DNA of 20,824 nt from a virus. The translations under genes and the position numbers were made by a program. This document shows positions 1 through 8,013 of this stretch, piece by piece. Under the pieces are notes generated by a model. It was not told where the DNA came from, did not search any database, and saw only the letters and a program-made list of their open reading frames with translations. Location: IMG/VR virus record IMGVR_UViG_3300044998_000953, positions 1 through 20,824 of that record. The stretch is one strand, 5' to 3'. Within the stretch, counting starts at the first letter, position 1. Every line of letters begins with the position of its first letter.

Positions 1-2
1 AA

Positions 3-167
3 GATGATGAACTCATCTATACCGAGGCGGAACTAAATGCTATGAGCAAAAAAGACATTGAGAAACTGATTCTCGATGGTTATGAGCTCAGTTCAAAAGA
101 CCTAGAGGCCATCAAAAGCATGAGTAAGGCTAATTTGGTCAAATACTACCTTGAGTTGCAATCTTAG
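3..167 (+). CDS. C-terminal end of an unidentified phage protein (partial)
   Basis: An open frame enters from the left edge and ends at a TAG at 165-167, giving 54 visible residues. They are acidic at first (DDELIYTEAEL) and then form two short helical stretches separated by a turn, around MSKKDIEKLI and MSKANLVKYYLELQ. This spacing recalls small HeH/SAP-like helix-turn-helix tails found at the ends of some phage head proteins, but the match is too short to assign. It ends 10 nt before the next start, so it is probably in the same transcript. From gene order, a head or head-completion protein would be expected here; that is inference only. Confidence 0.6.
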   Translation, partial: DDELIYTEAELNAMSKKDIEKLILDGYELSSKDLEAIKSMSKANLVKYYLELQS

Positions 168-177
168 ATAGAACCCC

Positions 178-3100
178 ATGTTGCCCCCCGTAGCCAGATT
201 CTCTTTTCAGGCTGATTATTTCAACATTCAGTTTACTGACCGGAGCATAGCAAATCAAAGTCCCATAACTTCTTGGGTTTGGGACTTTGGGGATGGCAAT
301 AGTTCTAATCAACAGAATCCAGCTCATTATTATCATCTACCGGGAGACTACATAGTCTCCCTTACTGTTTCTAATGCCTTTGGTACAAATACTATATCCA
401 AGGGAATAAGAATAGTTGCCCCCACTCCCAAAGCTGATTTCAACACCACTAATCTGGATAACCTAAAGTTCCAGTTCAACGACCTATCTATAGGTAATGG
501 TGAAGAGATAACAGATTGGGAGTGGGATTTTGGCAACAACTCAAAATCCAAAGAGCAAAACCCCCAGTACATCTACCTTAGGGAGGGCACTTACATAGTA
601 TCCTTGACTGTTACTAACTACTGGGGCAATAGCCATAAAGTTTCTAAAGCAGTAGCTGTAAAGCCTTTACCTAAAAAAGCCCTCGTAGATTTTGATTACT
701 ATGTAGAGGCTGGTAAAGTTCAGTTTGTAAACAAAAGCCAAGACAACGGCTATAATATAACCTCTTACACCTGGTTTTTTGGGGATGGAGTTACTTCCAC
801 GGAAATATCTCCAGGTCATAGTTATTTGATACCTGGGACTTATATAGTCTCATTGATAGCTACTAATCTTGGTGGAGATTCCATATTCTCTAAGGAGATA
901 CTAGTCCCTATAACAAACCCAGAAGCTCCAAAAGCCTATTTCTCTTATACTCAGGATGGGTATTCCTTTAGCTTCAATGACCTCTCATTGGAAAACGGCT
1001 CAGAGATAATTTCTAGAGTTTGGAGCTTTGGCGAACCTGTTATATCCCTTGAAAAGAACCCTAAGCATAGTTACGATTTCGGTGGGGAGTATATAGTTAC
1101 ACTTGAGGTAAAAAACCGGTATGGTAGTTCCAAGTTTAGCCAGAAGGTAAACGCTGGACCCCGGCCGGGTTCTGAAATAGACATCATAGACCTCATTAAG
1201 TGCAAGATAAATGAAAGGGATTATGATGAAGACTGTACAAGGAGAGCCATAAAGAAATGGCAAATGTACCTTTATATATTCCCTTATAATAGAATACCCG
1301 AATCAAGAATCTTTGACCAAGATTATTGGCCCCCTATATTTAATGTCCTTATCGCAGAGTTGGTAATTTATGAACTTATAATTGCGGCTGCAAATAAGTT
1401 TATGCTGGGTGGGGGTATATCTCAAACAGTTAACCAAATTCAAAATAGCTTTGGAAGTGGCAATGGGGATGATGCAACAGTAATTCAACCCATAAATACT
1501 CCGGCAGCGCTTGAGGGTATCAAAGCTATAGAAACCGGGCCTTCTCGTGTGGAATTCTACAACCTTTCTGCTATAATAGAAGGTTTGCAGAAATACCAGA
1601 ATGAGTATGCTAAAACAGTATACTCTTATGGGGATGGCATGATGGAGTCTTATAGACGCCATATTTGCATGCTTGCCTCCAGATTGAGGGTCCCACTGGC
1701 TATTTGTGATAAACTAGCAGAGCCAACTATATTATTCAGTGGAGCATTCAACAAGAAGAGGCCCAGTATGAGCAAGCTTCTTGTGGGAGTTGCTCCTTAT
1801 GATTGGCCACAGAGAAGAAAGGAATCCAACTCTTATACCTCTGAAACCTACGAGGAATTTACTATGCCATTAGAACCTACATTCAATGCCATAGTATATC
1901 CTGAATCCGTGCAGCTAAGGGAAAGAAGGCCAGAAACCTTTACTTTCTTTGTAGCATTGAATAGAGTAAACTTGGTAGGGCCCATAGAAGGTATATACTC
2001 ATTTAAGAACACTAACATAGACGGCATAGCTGTAACTGGTGTAACTAGCATAACTGGAGACCACGTAATACTCCAACTAACCTACTCGGGGACAGCAAGA
2101 AATGGTCAATCAGGGTACATAGATATCCAATTCATACACAGAGATAGCAATATCCATAGGAACCTTAAAATTCCTATTAGTGTTGCTCCCCCAACTGTAG
2201 TAGATACAGAGATTAGGGCTGTACCATTGGGTGAGCTCCAAACCTACAGAAACTCTACAAAACGTAGGGTAGTATTAGTAAATAGGCTGGGAGATTGCAA
2301 TAGTGTAGTATATGTAACACCCGGGCCTTTGCCAAGTGGTGTAACTATAAACCCAATAACCATAGATGCTGGAGAATCCTATGCTGACCTAGACATTATA
2401 ACTGATAACTTAGTGGACTTTGGCCAATACCAAATAACACTAAACTATAGTGGATGTGGGGAATCTGCAACCTCCACATTTACCTTGATAGTTATGCCCG
2501 ACAACTATCAAACTCCCTCATTTAACGTAAGTAAGATACAGCCTATAACCATAATAAGAGGTAGAGAACACGCTGCATTGCTATCTGTATACCGATATAA
2601 TGGGTGTATATCTCATATCACAGTAGTACCTCAAAATTTACCTGATAACATAAGCATAAGCCCTATGGTAATTGCTTCAAATTCAGGCTATCTAAGGGTA
2701 TCTACTAATGACAATATACTTCCCGGTATATACAACATATTGCTGGCATTTTCAGGTTGTGGGCAATCAAAAGAGGAATATCTACAGGTTGTAGTTGTGG
2801 GAAATGAGCTAGAGTGCTCTGGTGCAGAAGATTTCACTTTAAACTCAGAGCTTTCAAACCTATCTGAGGTAAGCTTTGTGATTGGAAAATCAAAAGAGCT
2901 AACCCGTCATGTAACTATAACCAAGGGAGACAATTGCTTTGGAACTTTGGAACTCAAAGTAGATGAGACTCTTAGCCAGCTTCCCTTTGGATTCTCCGTA
3001 CCTAATTTGCCATCAAACTCCATAGGGGCATTCAAGGAGATAGAGATAGTATATGATGGCTCAACCACGGATGATGATAACAACCCAATAGAGCCGGGAG

Positions 3101-3201
3101 ACTATAGATTAGTAATCCTACTAGAAGCTTGCAATAGCTGCATAACATATCCTTATGAAATACCTATTAAGCTCAGTGAGCCACCCCCGGTGGAGGACTA
3201 A
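178..3201 (+). CDS. Multidomain neck protein: four PKD domains, adaptor-like core, C-terminal Ig-like domains
   Basis: This 1007-residue protein has three parts. Residues 5-80, 85-163, 168-246 and 252-328 are four tandem PKD domains, with signatures WDFGDG, WDFGNN, WFFGDG and WSFGEP, each followed by a GxYIVxLxVxN strand. Residues 331-515 are mainly helical, with LIAELVIYELIIAAANKF, a glycine stretch, then ETGPSRVEFYN and another helix; this layout resembles head-tail adaptor (connector) proteins. Residues 564-1000 hold about four Ig-like beta domains, three with cysteines ending strands (NRLGDC/YSGC; RYNGC/FSGC; GDNC/EAC). PKD and Ig domains often mediate surface or glycan binding. The gene precedes stopper-like and gp10-like genes, which fits a neck role. 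The ATG has no Shine-Dalgarno sequence. The PKD call is firm; the adaptor call is inference, and a tail fibre or collar whisker is the alternative. Confidence 0.75.
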   Translation: MLPPVARFSFQADYFNIQFTDRSIANQSPITSWVWDFGDGNSSNQQNPAHYYHLPGDYIVSLTVSNAFGTNTISKGIRIVAPTPKADFNTTNLDNLKFQFNDLSIGNGEEITDWEWDFGNNSKSKEQNPQYIYLREGTYIVSLTVTNYWGNSHKVSKAVAVKPLPKKALVDFDYYVEAGKVQFVNKSQDNGYNITSYTWFFGDGVTSTEISPGHSYLIPGTYIVSLIATNLGGDSIFSKEILVPITNPEAPKAYFSYTQDGYSFSFNDLSLENGSEIISRVWSFGEPVISLEKNPKHSYDFGGEYIVTLEVKNRYGSSKFSQKVNAGPRPGSEIDIIDLIKCKINERDYDEDCTRRAIKKWQMYLYIFPYNRIPESRIFDQDYWPPIFNVLIAELVIYELIIAAANKFMLGGGISQTVNQIQNSFGSGNGDDATVIQPINTPAALEGIKAIETGPSRVEFYNLSAIIEGLQKYQNEYAKTVYSYGDGMMESYRRHICMLASRLRVPLAICDKLAEPTILFSGAFNKKRPSMSKLLVGVAPYDWPQRRKESNSYTSETYEEFTMPLEPTFNAIVYPESVQLRERRPETFTFFVALNRVNLVGPIEGIYSFKNTNIDGIAVTGVTSITGDHVILQLTYSGTARNGQSGYIDIQFIHRDSNIHRNLKIPISVAPPTVVDTEIRAVPLGELQTYRNSTKRRVVLVNRLGDCNSVVYVTPGPLPSGVTINPITIDAGESYADLDIITDNLVDFGQYQITLNYSGCGESATSTFTLIVMPDNYQTPSFNVSKIQPITIIRGREHAALLSVYRYNGCISHITVVPQNLPDNISISPMVIASNSGYLRVSTNDNILPGIYNILLAFSGCGQSKEEYLQVVVVGNELECSGAEDFTLNSELSNLSEVSFVIGKSKELTRHVTITKGDNCFGTLELKVDETLSQLPFGFSVPNLPSNSIGAFKEIEIVYDGSTTDDDNNPIEPGDYRLVILLEACNSCITYPYEIPIKLSEPPPVED

Positions 3202-3682
3202 TATCAACTATATTCTAATTGCACTTATAGCCCACTTAGTAGTGGGCTGTGGTGTAAGTAAAGTAAATGTAGCTAGGCCCCAATTACTTCCTGAAAACTC
3301 AGATATTACTAGTCTATCCCTCACGGAGTTTCATAAAATAACCAACAGGAGAGAAATAGATAATAGGGATATTGAACTGGAATCCAATATCCCATTACCC
3401 AGTGACACGCTAGTGAAAGATTCCATTATCCATGAGAATATAATCATAGAGGATGGGATACTGACTAAAAACTATAATGCCCACTACAAAAAAGAAGTAG
3501 AAAAGCCCAACTCTATAAAGTCTAAACAACCATCAAAAGCCAATCTTAAGGTTAGAATGGCAGGGGTAGAGGTAGAAGCAACAAGTATTAGTGATTGGGT
3601 TATTCTATCGTTCTTTTTAATGGTCATCATATTATATTGGTTAAACCTAAGAAATATAAGGTATGGCAAAATACATAAGTAA
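3155..3682 (+). CDS. Lipoprotein with C-terminal membrane anchor; unimolecular spanin (u-spanin) candidate
   Basis: The 175-residue product has a basic N-region (RWR), a hydrophobic core (residues 17-30) and a lipobox V29-V30-G31-C32, so the mature protein would start at Cys32 as a lipoprotein. The +2 residue is Gly, not Asp, which fits outer-membrane sorting. Residues 33-146 are polar. Residues 148-165 form one membrane helix followed by RNIRYGKIHK, a basic tail expected to face the cytoplasm. A lipoprotein N-terminus plus a C-terminal inner-membrane helix is the topology of u-spanins such as T1 gp11, which join the two membranes during Gram-negative lysis. The start is uncertain: ATG 3155 overlaps the previous gene by 47 nt, and GTG 3176 would shorten it by seven residues. 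No holin or endolysin is adjacent. An alternative is a superinfection-exclusion lipoprotein. Confidence 0.7.
   Translation: MKYLLSSVSHPRWRTNINYILIALIAHLVVGCGVSKVNVARPQLLPENSDITSLSLTEFHKITNRREIDNRDIELESNIPLPSDTLVKDSIIHENIIIEDGILTKNYNAHYKKEVEKPNSIKSKQPSKANLKVRMAGVEVEATSISDWVILSFFLMVIILYWLNLRNIRYGKIHK
3229..3248 (+). other. Perfect 8-bp RNA hairpin over the lipobox codons
   Basis: AGCCCACT (3229-3236) is the exact reverse complement of AGTGGGCT (3241-3248), with a TAGT loop. It starts 27 nt after the stop of the large neck gene and covers the codons for the end of the lipoprotein signal peptide. There is no following T tract, so it is not an intrinsic terminator. It could slow ribosomes or stabilise an mRNA end. 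A hairpin of this size can also arise by chance once or so in a window of this length. Confidence 0.3.
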
Positions 3683-4136
3683 TGCATCTTGGAACCAATA
3701 CAAGAACATCATAGATGGTGTACATTTTGATTTTAATCAAGATACCATCATTTGGAAAAGGTATAGCTTTGGCCAACCCCGGTATGGAGAAGACCAAGAC
3801 AATTGGGTTTTTGAAGAAATCCCTATAAAGGGCTTAATGAGGTACAATTACTTTCAGGCTTGGCCAATAAATAAACCAAGTATGACCGGGGAATTGGACG
3901 ACGCCAATACGTACTTGATACTTAACATTTCTTACCTAAGAAGGAATAATTGGTTAACCCCAGCAGGTAATCTTAATTACACCAAAGGTAAGGATTTGTT
4001 TATACATCAAGGTATAGAATACAGACCCATGGGTGAGACCCCATTATCCCAAGCTAAGGATATACCTTTACATATAGGTATAATCTTAGAACGCCAAGAA
4101 ATCTTAACTGGAAATACACCAGATGACCGGAGCTAG
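3663..4136 (+). CDS. Head closure (stopper)-like neck protein
   Basis: This 157-residue protein has no signal peptide or membrane segment. Visible features are an N-terminal helix, FDFNQDTIIWKR, RYGED, a central WPINKPSMTGELDDAN stretch and a C-terminal KDLFIHQGIEYRPMGET followed by QAKDIPLHIGIIL. The pattern of a beta-barrel with a D-x-F-x-x-x-G-x-x-Y element near the end resembles head-closure proteins that sit under the adaptor. It lies between an adaptor-like protein and an HK97-gp10-like protein, the expected slot. It overlaps the upstream gene by 20 nt and the downstream gene by 14 nt, and no other in-frame start avoids the upstream overlap without removing conserved-looking sequence. 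Role is inferred from position and pattern. Confidence 0.55.
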   Translation: MAKYISNASWNQYKNIIDGVHFDFNQDTIIWKRYSFGQPRYGEDQDNWVFEEIPIKGLMRYNYFQAWPINKPSMTGELDDANTYLILNISYLRRNNWLTPAGNLNYTKGKDLFIHQGIEYRPMGETPLSQAKDIPLHIGIILERQEILTGNTPDDRS

Positions 4137-4641
4137 ACCCCATCTCATATACCAGAAGTATGGAGATTGGGAGGGTAATATAAGAACCTTTGAAAAGCTC
4201 TCCCAGAACTTTAAAGTAGCATTAGTTTCCGCCCAAAGAAGGGAAGCCTTTGCTATAAAAAAGAGATTGCTTGACCATGTTAATGCCCAGGATTTAGGTT
4301 GGCCTGAAAGGCAACCTAAAACAATAAGTGGGGATTCTAGGATATTAGTGGATACAGGCCAACTGATATCTGCAATACAGGTTCATACATTAGGCTCGGG
4401 TATGACGGTATTAGTTGGTATACTAAAGGGGATTAGCCATAACAAGTCTAGAGCCGATTTAGTAGATATAATGAGTTACCATGAATATGGTACAATAAAT
4501 ATGGTAGAGAGGCCTCTATTTACTCCTACTCTTGCAGAGATAGGAGGCCCAGAGGGTATAAAGCTTCGGCTTGTTGCTGCCCTCTCTGCGTATTTTTATA
4601 AGGTTACCAGGGGTAGTGATTGGAAACTAGAAATACTCTAA
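4123..4641 (+). CDS. HK97-gp10-like head-tail connector / tail completion protein
   Basis: The 172-residue protein shows the usual order of the HK97 gp10 / Mu gpG-like family: an N-terminal helix with charged residues (LVSAQRREAFAIKKRLLDHV), then LVDTGQLISAIQV, a beta strand VLVGILKG, and near the end SYHEYGTINMVERPLFTPTL. The motifs D-T-G-x-L and H-E-Y-G-T followed by R-P-x-F-x-P are the family hallmarks. Proteins of this family join the head connector to the tail or complete the tail top. The start overlaps the previous stop by 14 nt, and there is no later Met near the N-terminus, so the overlap appears real. Length is close to the family norm. Confidence 0.8.
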   Translation: MTGARPHLIYQKYGDWEGNIRTFEKLSQNFKVALVSAQRREAFAIKKRLLDHVNAQDLGWPERQPKTISGDSRILVDTGQLISAIQVHTLGSGMTVLVGILKGISHNKSRADLVDIMSYHEYGTINMVERPLFTPTLAEIGGPEGIKLRLVAALSAYFYKVTRGSDWKLEIL

Positions 4642-4642
4642 A

Positions 4643-5425
4643 ATGTCTATTTACCTAAGTGATATCCAAGAACGTATCGAAAGGAGCTTATATGAGACCC
4701 TGAGGAAATCTTGTGTTTCAGCTGGTTACTTACCAGACATTGAGCTATACCCCAATACTTCTGTCGGTTGGAATGATTACCAAGAGGCAATAAAGCAGAT
4801 AAAAAGGAATAAGGGCTTTGCTATAGAGGTATTTAACCATAGTTCCATGCATAACTATGGAGAAAAGAAAGTACCTAGGTTTGTTATACATACTGTAAAA
4901 TTCTTATCAGGGGGAGTCGGGGGACCCCCAGGCTATCAATTGGAGAAAAATGAGCTAACAGGGCAATTCAATAAAATAGAGATACCCACACTAGTACATG
5001 ATATGTATGTGGATATCTACCTTACTTCTAACAGCGCCGCCCAAGACCGTGTGCTTCACTCAATTATTGCAGCAACATTCAATATACGGAAGTACATAAG
5101 ATTCTACGATGACTTAGACCCCGCTAGTCTTCAAAGATTCCTCTTATTGGAAATCAACGAGAGGAATATACCTGAGTTAACTTCAGGGCTTATAGAAAGA
5201 GCCTACACATACCAAATACTTGACCTATATACTTGGGGCTGCCCAGTTGTTGGTACTTCAGTTCCAATTAGGGAGATATGCGTGGATATTATGGTAGTAG
5301 ATGTATTTAGCGCTTATTCTATACCCCTCGAAGAGTTTAGGATAGACGACACTATATGCGTTGAATTTATATGCAGCACTAGTTATGTAGTGTCTGGGTA
5401 TGTAAACTGTGGTTACGTACAATAG
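4643..5425 (+). CDS. Tail terminator-like neck protein
   Basis: The 260-residue protein begins with a long helix (LSDIQERIERSLYETLRKS), continues with mixed alpha/beta segments including DMYVDIYLTSNSAAQDRVL and an IIAATFNIRKYIRF helix, and ends with a beta-rich extension from about residue 190 that carries several cysteines. The position, directly after an HK97-gp10-like gene and before the sheath gene cluster, is where the tail terminator (gpU or gp15-like) is normally found. These proteins cap the tube and sheath and dock on the neck. The glycine/proline stretch GGVGGPPGYQ (residues 90-99) probably forms a loop. The C-terminal extension makes the protein longer than most terminators. The assignment rests mainly on synteny. 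Confidence 0.5.
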   Translation: MSIYLSDIQERIERSLYETLRKSCVSAGYLPDIELYPNTSVGWNDYQEAIKQIKRNKGFAIEVFNHSSMHNYGEKKVPRFVIHTVKFLSGGVGGPPGYQLEKNELTGQFNKIEIPTLVHDMYVDIYLTSNSAAQDRVLHSIIAATFNIRKYIRFYDDLDPASLQRFLLLEINERNIPELTSGLIERAYTYQILDLYTWGCPVVGTSVPIREICVDIMVVDVFSAYSIPLEEFRIDDTICVEFICSTSYVVSGYVNCGYVQ

Positions 5426-5432
5426 AGAAACC

Positions 5433-7529
5433 ATGCCATCACCTTACGATTTAATACTTCGAATTCTATCCAGCCCCTATGCTATAACAAAAGGGGACAC
5501 TCTAACTGAAGCGGAGTTGGATGGTAACTTTCTTCATTTACTGGGTATATTTAATGACCCTAGAAGTGTTATAGTTTCAGGAAATTACACAGTATTACCA
5601 ATAGACCAGGTTATCTGGGTTGATACAACTTCTGGCCCAGCAAACATAACTCTACCAACTCTGATAGAAAACAAGATGTTCTATATTGCAGATTACAAAG
5701 GTAATGCTGCAACAAACCCTATAACAATAAACCATGCGGGGGGAAAGAACATCAACGGTAGCCCCTCTTTTGTATTAGATTTGAACTATGCTTTTGGCAT
5801 AGCTCAATATAATAATGATGCCCCCAATGACATATTTATTGTAGCTGTAACTACAACTAATGTTTGTTGTAGTGCAGACCCTTGCGCCGGAATAACCCCA
5901 GCATTCTCAACCACATACCACCCCTCTAACCTGGAATTTCTTGAGGGAGAAGTATATTCACAGCAGATAGTTATAGTTTTTGATAAAACCTGTTGTGTTT
6001 CTAATATCACTGCAAGCTACAACCTTACTGGAACTATATCAGGGATTTCAGTAACAGGCCAGCCTATAATAGGCCTGACAGAAAATTTTATTATAGTTAC
6101 TGTAGAATCGGACGGCACTGATTCGATTGGGGAAACAGGGCAGTTAGAGATTGACCTAATAGGGTGTGATGGAACCCCATTAACGGATGACATTGATATA
6201 CCTATATCAATACTTGCCAATACAGCTCCAAATTTCATTATAACCCCTATACCAGACCTACAGGTAAATGCAGGTAACTGTATAAACCCCAACTTTGAAG
6301 TTACTAGGCTTAATGGCTGCTCGGATGTTCTGTTTGTAAGTGCAAATACCCCTCTTCCAACTGGCGTTAGCATACCAAGTTTCAATGTGGCTGGTAATAC
6401 TGTTACCTTCAGTATATGCGCAGCATTAAATGCCCCATTAGGAATATACCCTATAACTCTAACTGCTGGGGGTTGTAGTGTGTCTCATACTGTTTCATTC
6501 AATTTACAAATACTACCCCCTATAAGTGGGCCAGATTTTATAATAGATTCTATAACGGATATTACTATTCTTCAAACCGATGCTAATGGAGCAGGCCTTG
6601 TCACTATATCTCGATTAGGGGGATGTAATGACGAGATATTAGTAACAGCCATATCTGGATTACCCCCAGGAATAACCCTACCCAACTTCTCACTGCTGGG
6701 TTCAGAGCTCACAAAGGGATTCCTTGTACTTAACGACCTTACCGTTATACCCGGGGTATATACAGTAACCCTTGAGTTTACTGGCTGCAGCCAAGTAAAG
6801 AATGGGGCATTTACACTTACAGTTTTACAACAACTACCCCCGGGTATAACTCCTACTCCAGATGTAGCCTCTTTGGAGTTCAGAGTTAATAAACTAAATG
6901 AGTCGCTCGTAAGAGTAGAACTAAACCGAGTAGAATGCACTGGGAACGCTACCATATCTTACACTTCATCAAAAGTAAATTCCCAAATAGAAGTTATAGG
7001 TTTAGGTTCTTATATAGGGGATTTTATAGACCTCATAATAAGAAACCCAGAAACTAACCCAATAGGCTCAGAGATACTAACCTTTACAGTGGAAGCTTGC
7101 GGGGATGTACAAACTTTTGATATAGTGGTACAAGTAATAGACCCTTGTGCAACAGTTACACCTGCAGTAGAGGTAGTTAATGACATTACTAGTATCAACT
7201 TTATATCGGGCCTAGATGAGGCTATTGATGTACAATTTGATATCACTCGAGTTTGTTGTGAGGCTTCTGTGGTTGTAAGTATAAACCCCGTAGATATTGT
7301 ATACGTTAGAGGTAATTATGCTAAACTAACCAATGGGGCTATAATATCCTCTGCTCTAATCTTCCCGTCATCAATACCTTTAGCTATAACAACCGAAGAA
7401 TTTACACTTGGAGTTTATAATGAGGAAGATAATCCCCTTACAGGAGTGGTAAACCTTGAGGTCATATTTACTCCTCAGTGCCCAGGCTCTTCCCCCGAAA
7501 CAATCACTATACCTATTACTGTTAGTTAA
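5433..7529 (+). CDS. Virion surface protein with N-terminal fibre-like domain and five Ig-like repeats
   Basis: Counting from ATG 5433, the 698-residue protein starts with TLTEAELDGNF, a motif common at the start of phage tail-fibre proteins, then a beta domain with FYIADYKGNAATNPITI, as seen in fibre and decoration proteins. From about residue 163 it has five beta repeats of some 90-100 residues. Several carry a cysteine in an early strand (RLNGC, RLGGC) and a second in a late strand after GxYxxTL (AGGC, FTGC). These repeats resemble those at the end of the 1007-residue neck protein. A GTG at 5409 would add eight residues but overlap the upstream stop, so the ATG with an A-rich leader is preferred. 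Likely a surface-exposed tail or neck protein, possibly binding host or mucus glycans; this role is inferred. Confidence 0.65.
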   Translation: MPSPYDLILRILSSPYAITKGDTLTEAELDGNFLHLLGIFNDPRSVIVSGNYTVLPIDQVIWVDTTSGPANITLPTLIENKMFYIADYKGNAATNPITINHAGGKNINGSPSFVLDLNYAFGIAQYNNDAPNDIFIVAVTTTNVCCSADPCAGITPAFSTTYHPSNLEFLEGEVYSQQIVIVFDKTCCVSNITASYNLTGTISGISVTGQPIIGLTENFIIVTVESDGTDSIGETGQLEIDLIGCDGTPLTDDIDIPISILANTAPNFIITPIPDLQVNAGNCINPNFEVTRLNGCSDVLFVSANTPLPTGVSIPSFNVAGNTVTFSICAALNAPLGIYPITLTAGGCSVSHTVSFNLQILPPISGPDFIIDSITDITILQTDANGAGLVTISRLGGCNDEILVTAISGLPPGITLPNFSLLGSELTKGFLVLNDLTVIPGVYTVTLEFTGCSQVKNGAFTLTVLQQLPPGITPTPDVASLEFRVNKLNESLVRVELNRVECTGNATISYTSSKVNSQIEVIGLGSYIGDFIDLIIRNPETNPIGSEILTFTVEACGDVQTFDIVVQVIDPCATVTPAVEVVNDITSINFISGLDEAIDVQFDITRVCCEASVVVSINPVDIVYVRGNYAKLTNGAIISSALIFPSSIPLAITTEEFTLGVYNEEDNPLTGVVNLEVIFTPQCPGSSPETITIPITVS

Positions 7530-7976
7530 ATGGATTCACAAGAAACCTCAAAACTCATAGTTACACTACTTAGCGCGGGACTTATAAGCCTAATATCAGC
7601 ACTGATAACTCTGCTGATTCACAAAAAGAGCTCCAGTATAAAAATCCAGCAGCTATCCAATGAGCTATCTGCACATAAGTCTAACTCACAGTCTAATTAT
7701 GAGAAGCTTGAAAAGAAACTGATGGAGTTAGCTACTGAGTATGATAGGAAGCATCAAGAACTAACTCGAGAGCTAACTATGAGAGCTGAAAAACTAATAA
7801 AAGTTGAAACCCAGCTTGATTTCATCAATCAGCAACTTGATAAGCTTACTGAGGCTTTTAATCAATTTACTAATCAGGTTGGAGAAAACCTCAAAGAAAA
7901 CACACTCCTGATTATTAGGGTAGAGCAATCCCTATCCTCATTGACTAGGATAGTAGATAAGCTAGATAATACCTAA
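7530..7976 (+). CDS. Small membrane-anchored coiled-coil protein
   Basis: The 148-residue product has one membrane helix at residues 9-30 (LIVTLLSAGLISLISALITLLI) followed at once by HKK, then a long heptad-like helical region at about 36-115 (IKIQQLSNELSAH, YEKLEKKLMELATEY) and a second at 120-146. It contains no enzymatic motif. The start abuts the upstream TAA exactly, so it is translationally linked to the Ig-repeat gene. A single N-terminal membrane helix plus coiled coil is seen in i-spanins and in some holin or holin-associated proteins. The basic residues right after the membrane helix favour a cytoplasmic coiled coil, which argues against an i-spanin. Function is not assigned. Confidence 0.7.
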   Translation: MDSQETSKLIVTLLSAGLISLISALITLLIHKKSSSIKIQQLSNELSAHKSNSQSNYEKLEKKLMELATEYDRKHQELTRELTMRAEKLIKVETQLDFINQQLDKLTEAFNQFTNQVGENLKENTLLIIRVEQSLSSLTRIVDKLDNT

Positions 7977-8013
7977 TACAATACTAAAACGTTAAACTAT
8001 AAAATAGAGTGTC

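Noticed and set aside
342-361. Perfect inverted repeat GGGAGACTA-CA-TAGTCTCCC inside the first PKD domain
   Set aside because: It lies in the codons of the conserved GDYIVSL strand, has no T tract, is not kept in the other PKD repeats, and about one such repeat is expected by chance.
5409-5432. GTG start for the Ig-repeat protein
   Set aside because: It would overlap the upstream stop and adds only eight residues; the ATG at 5433 has an A-rich leader and a normal short gap.
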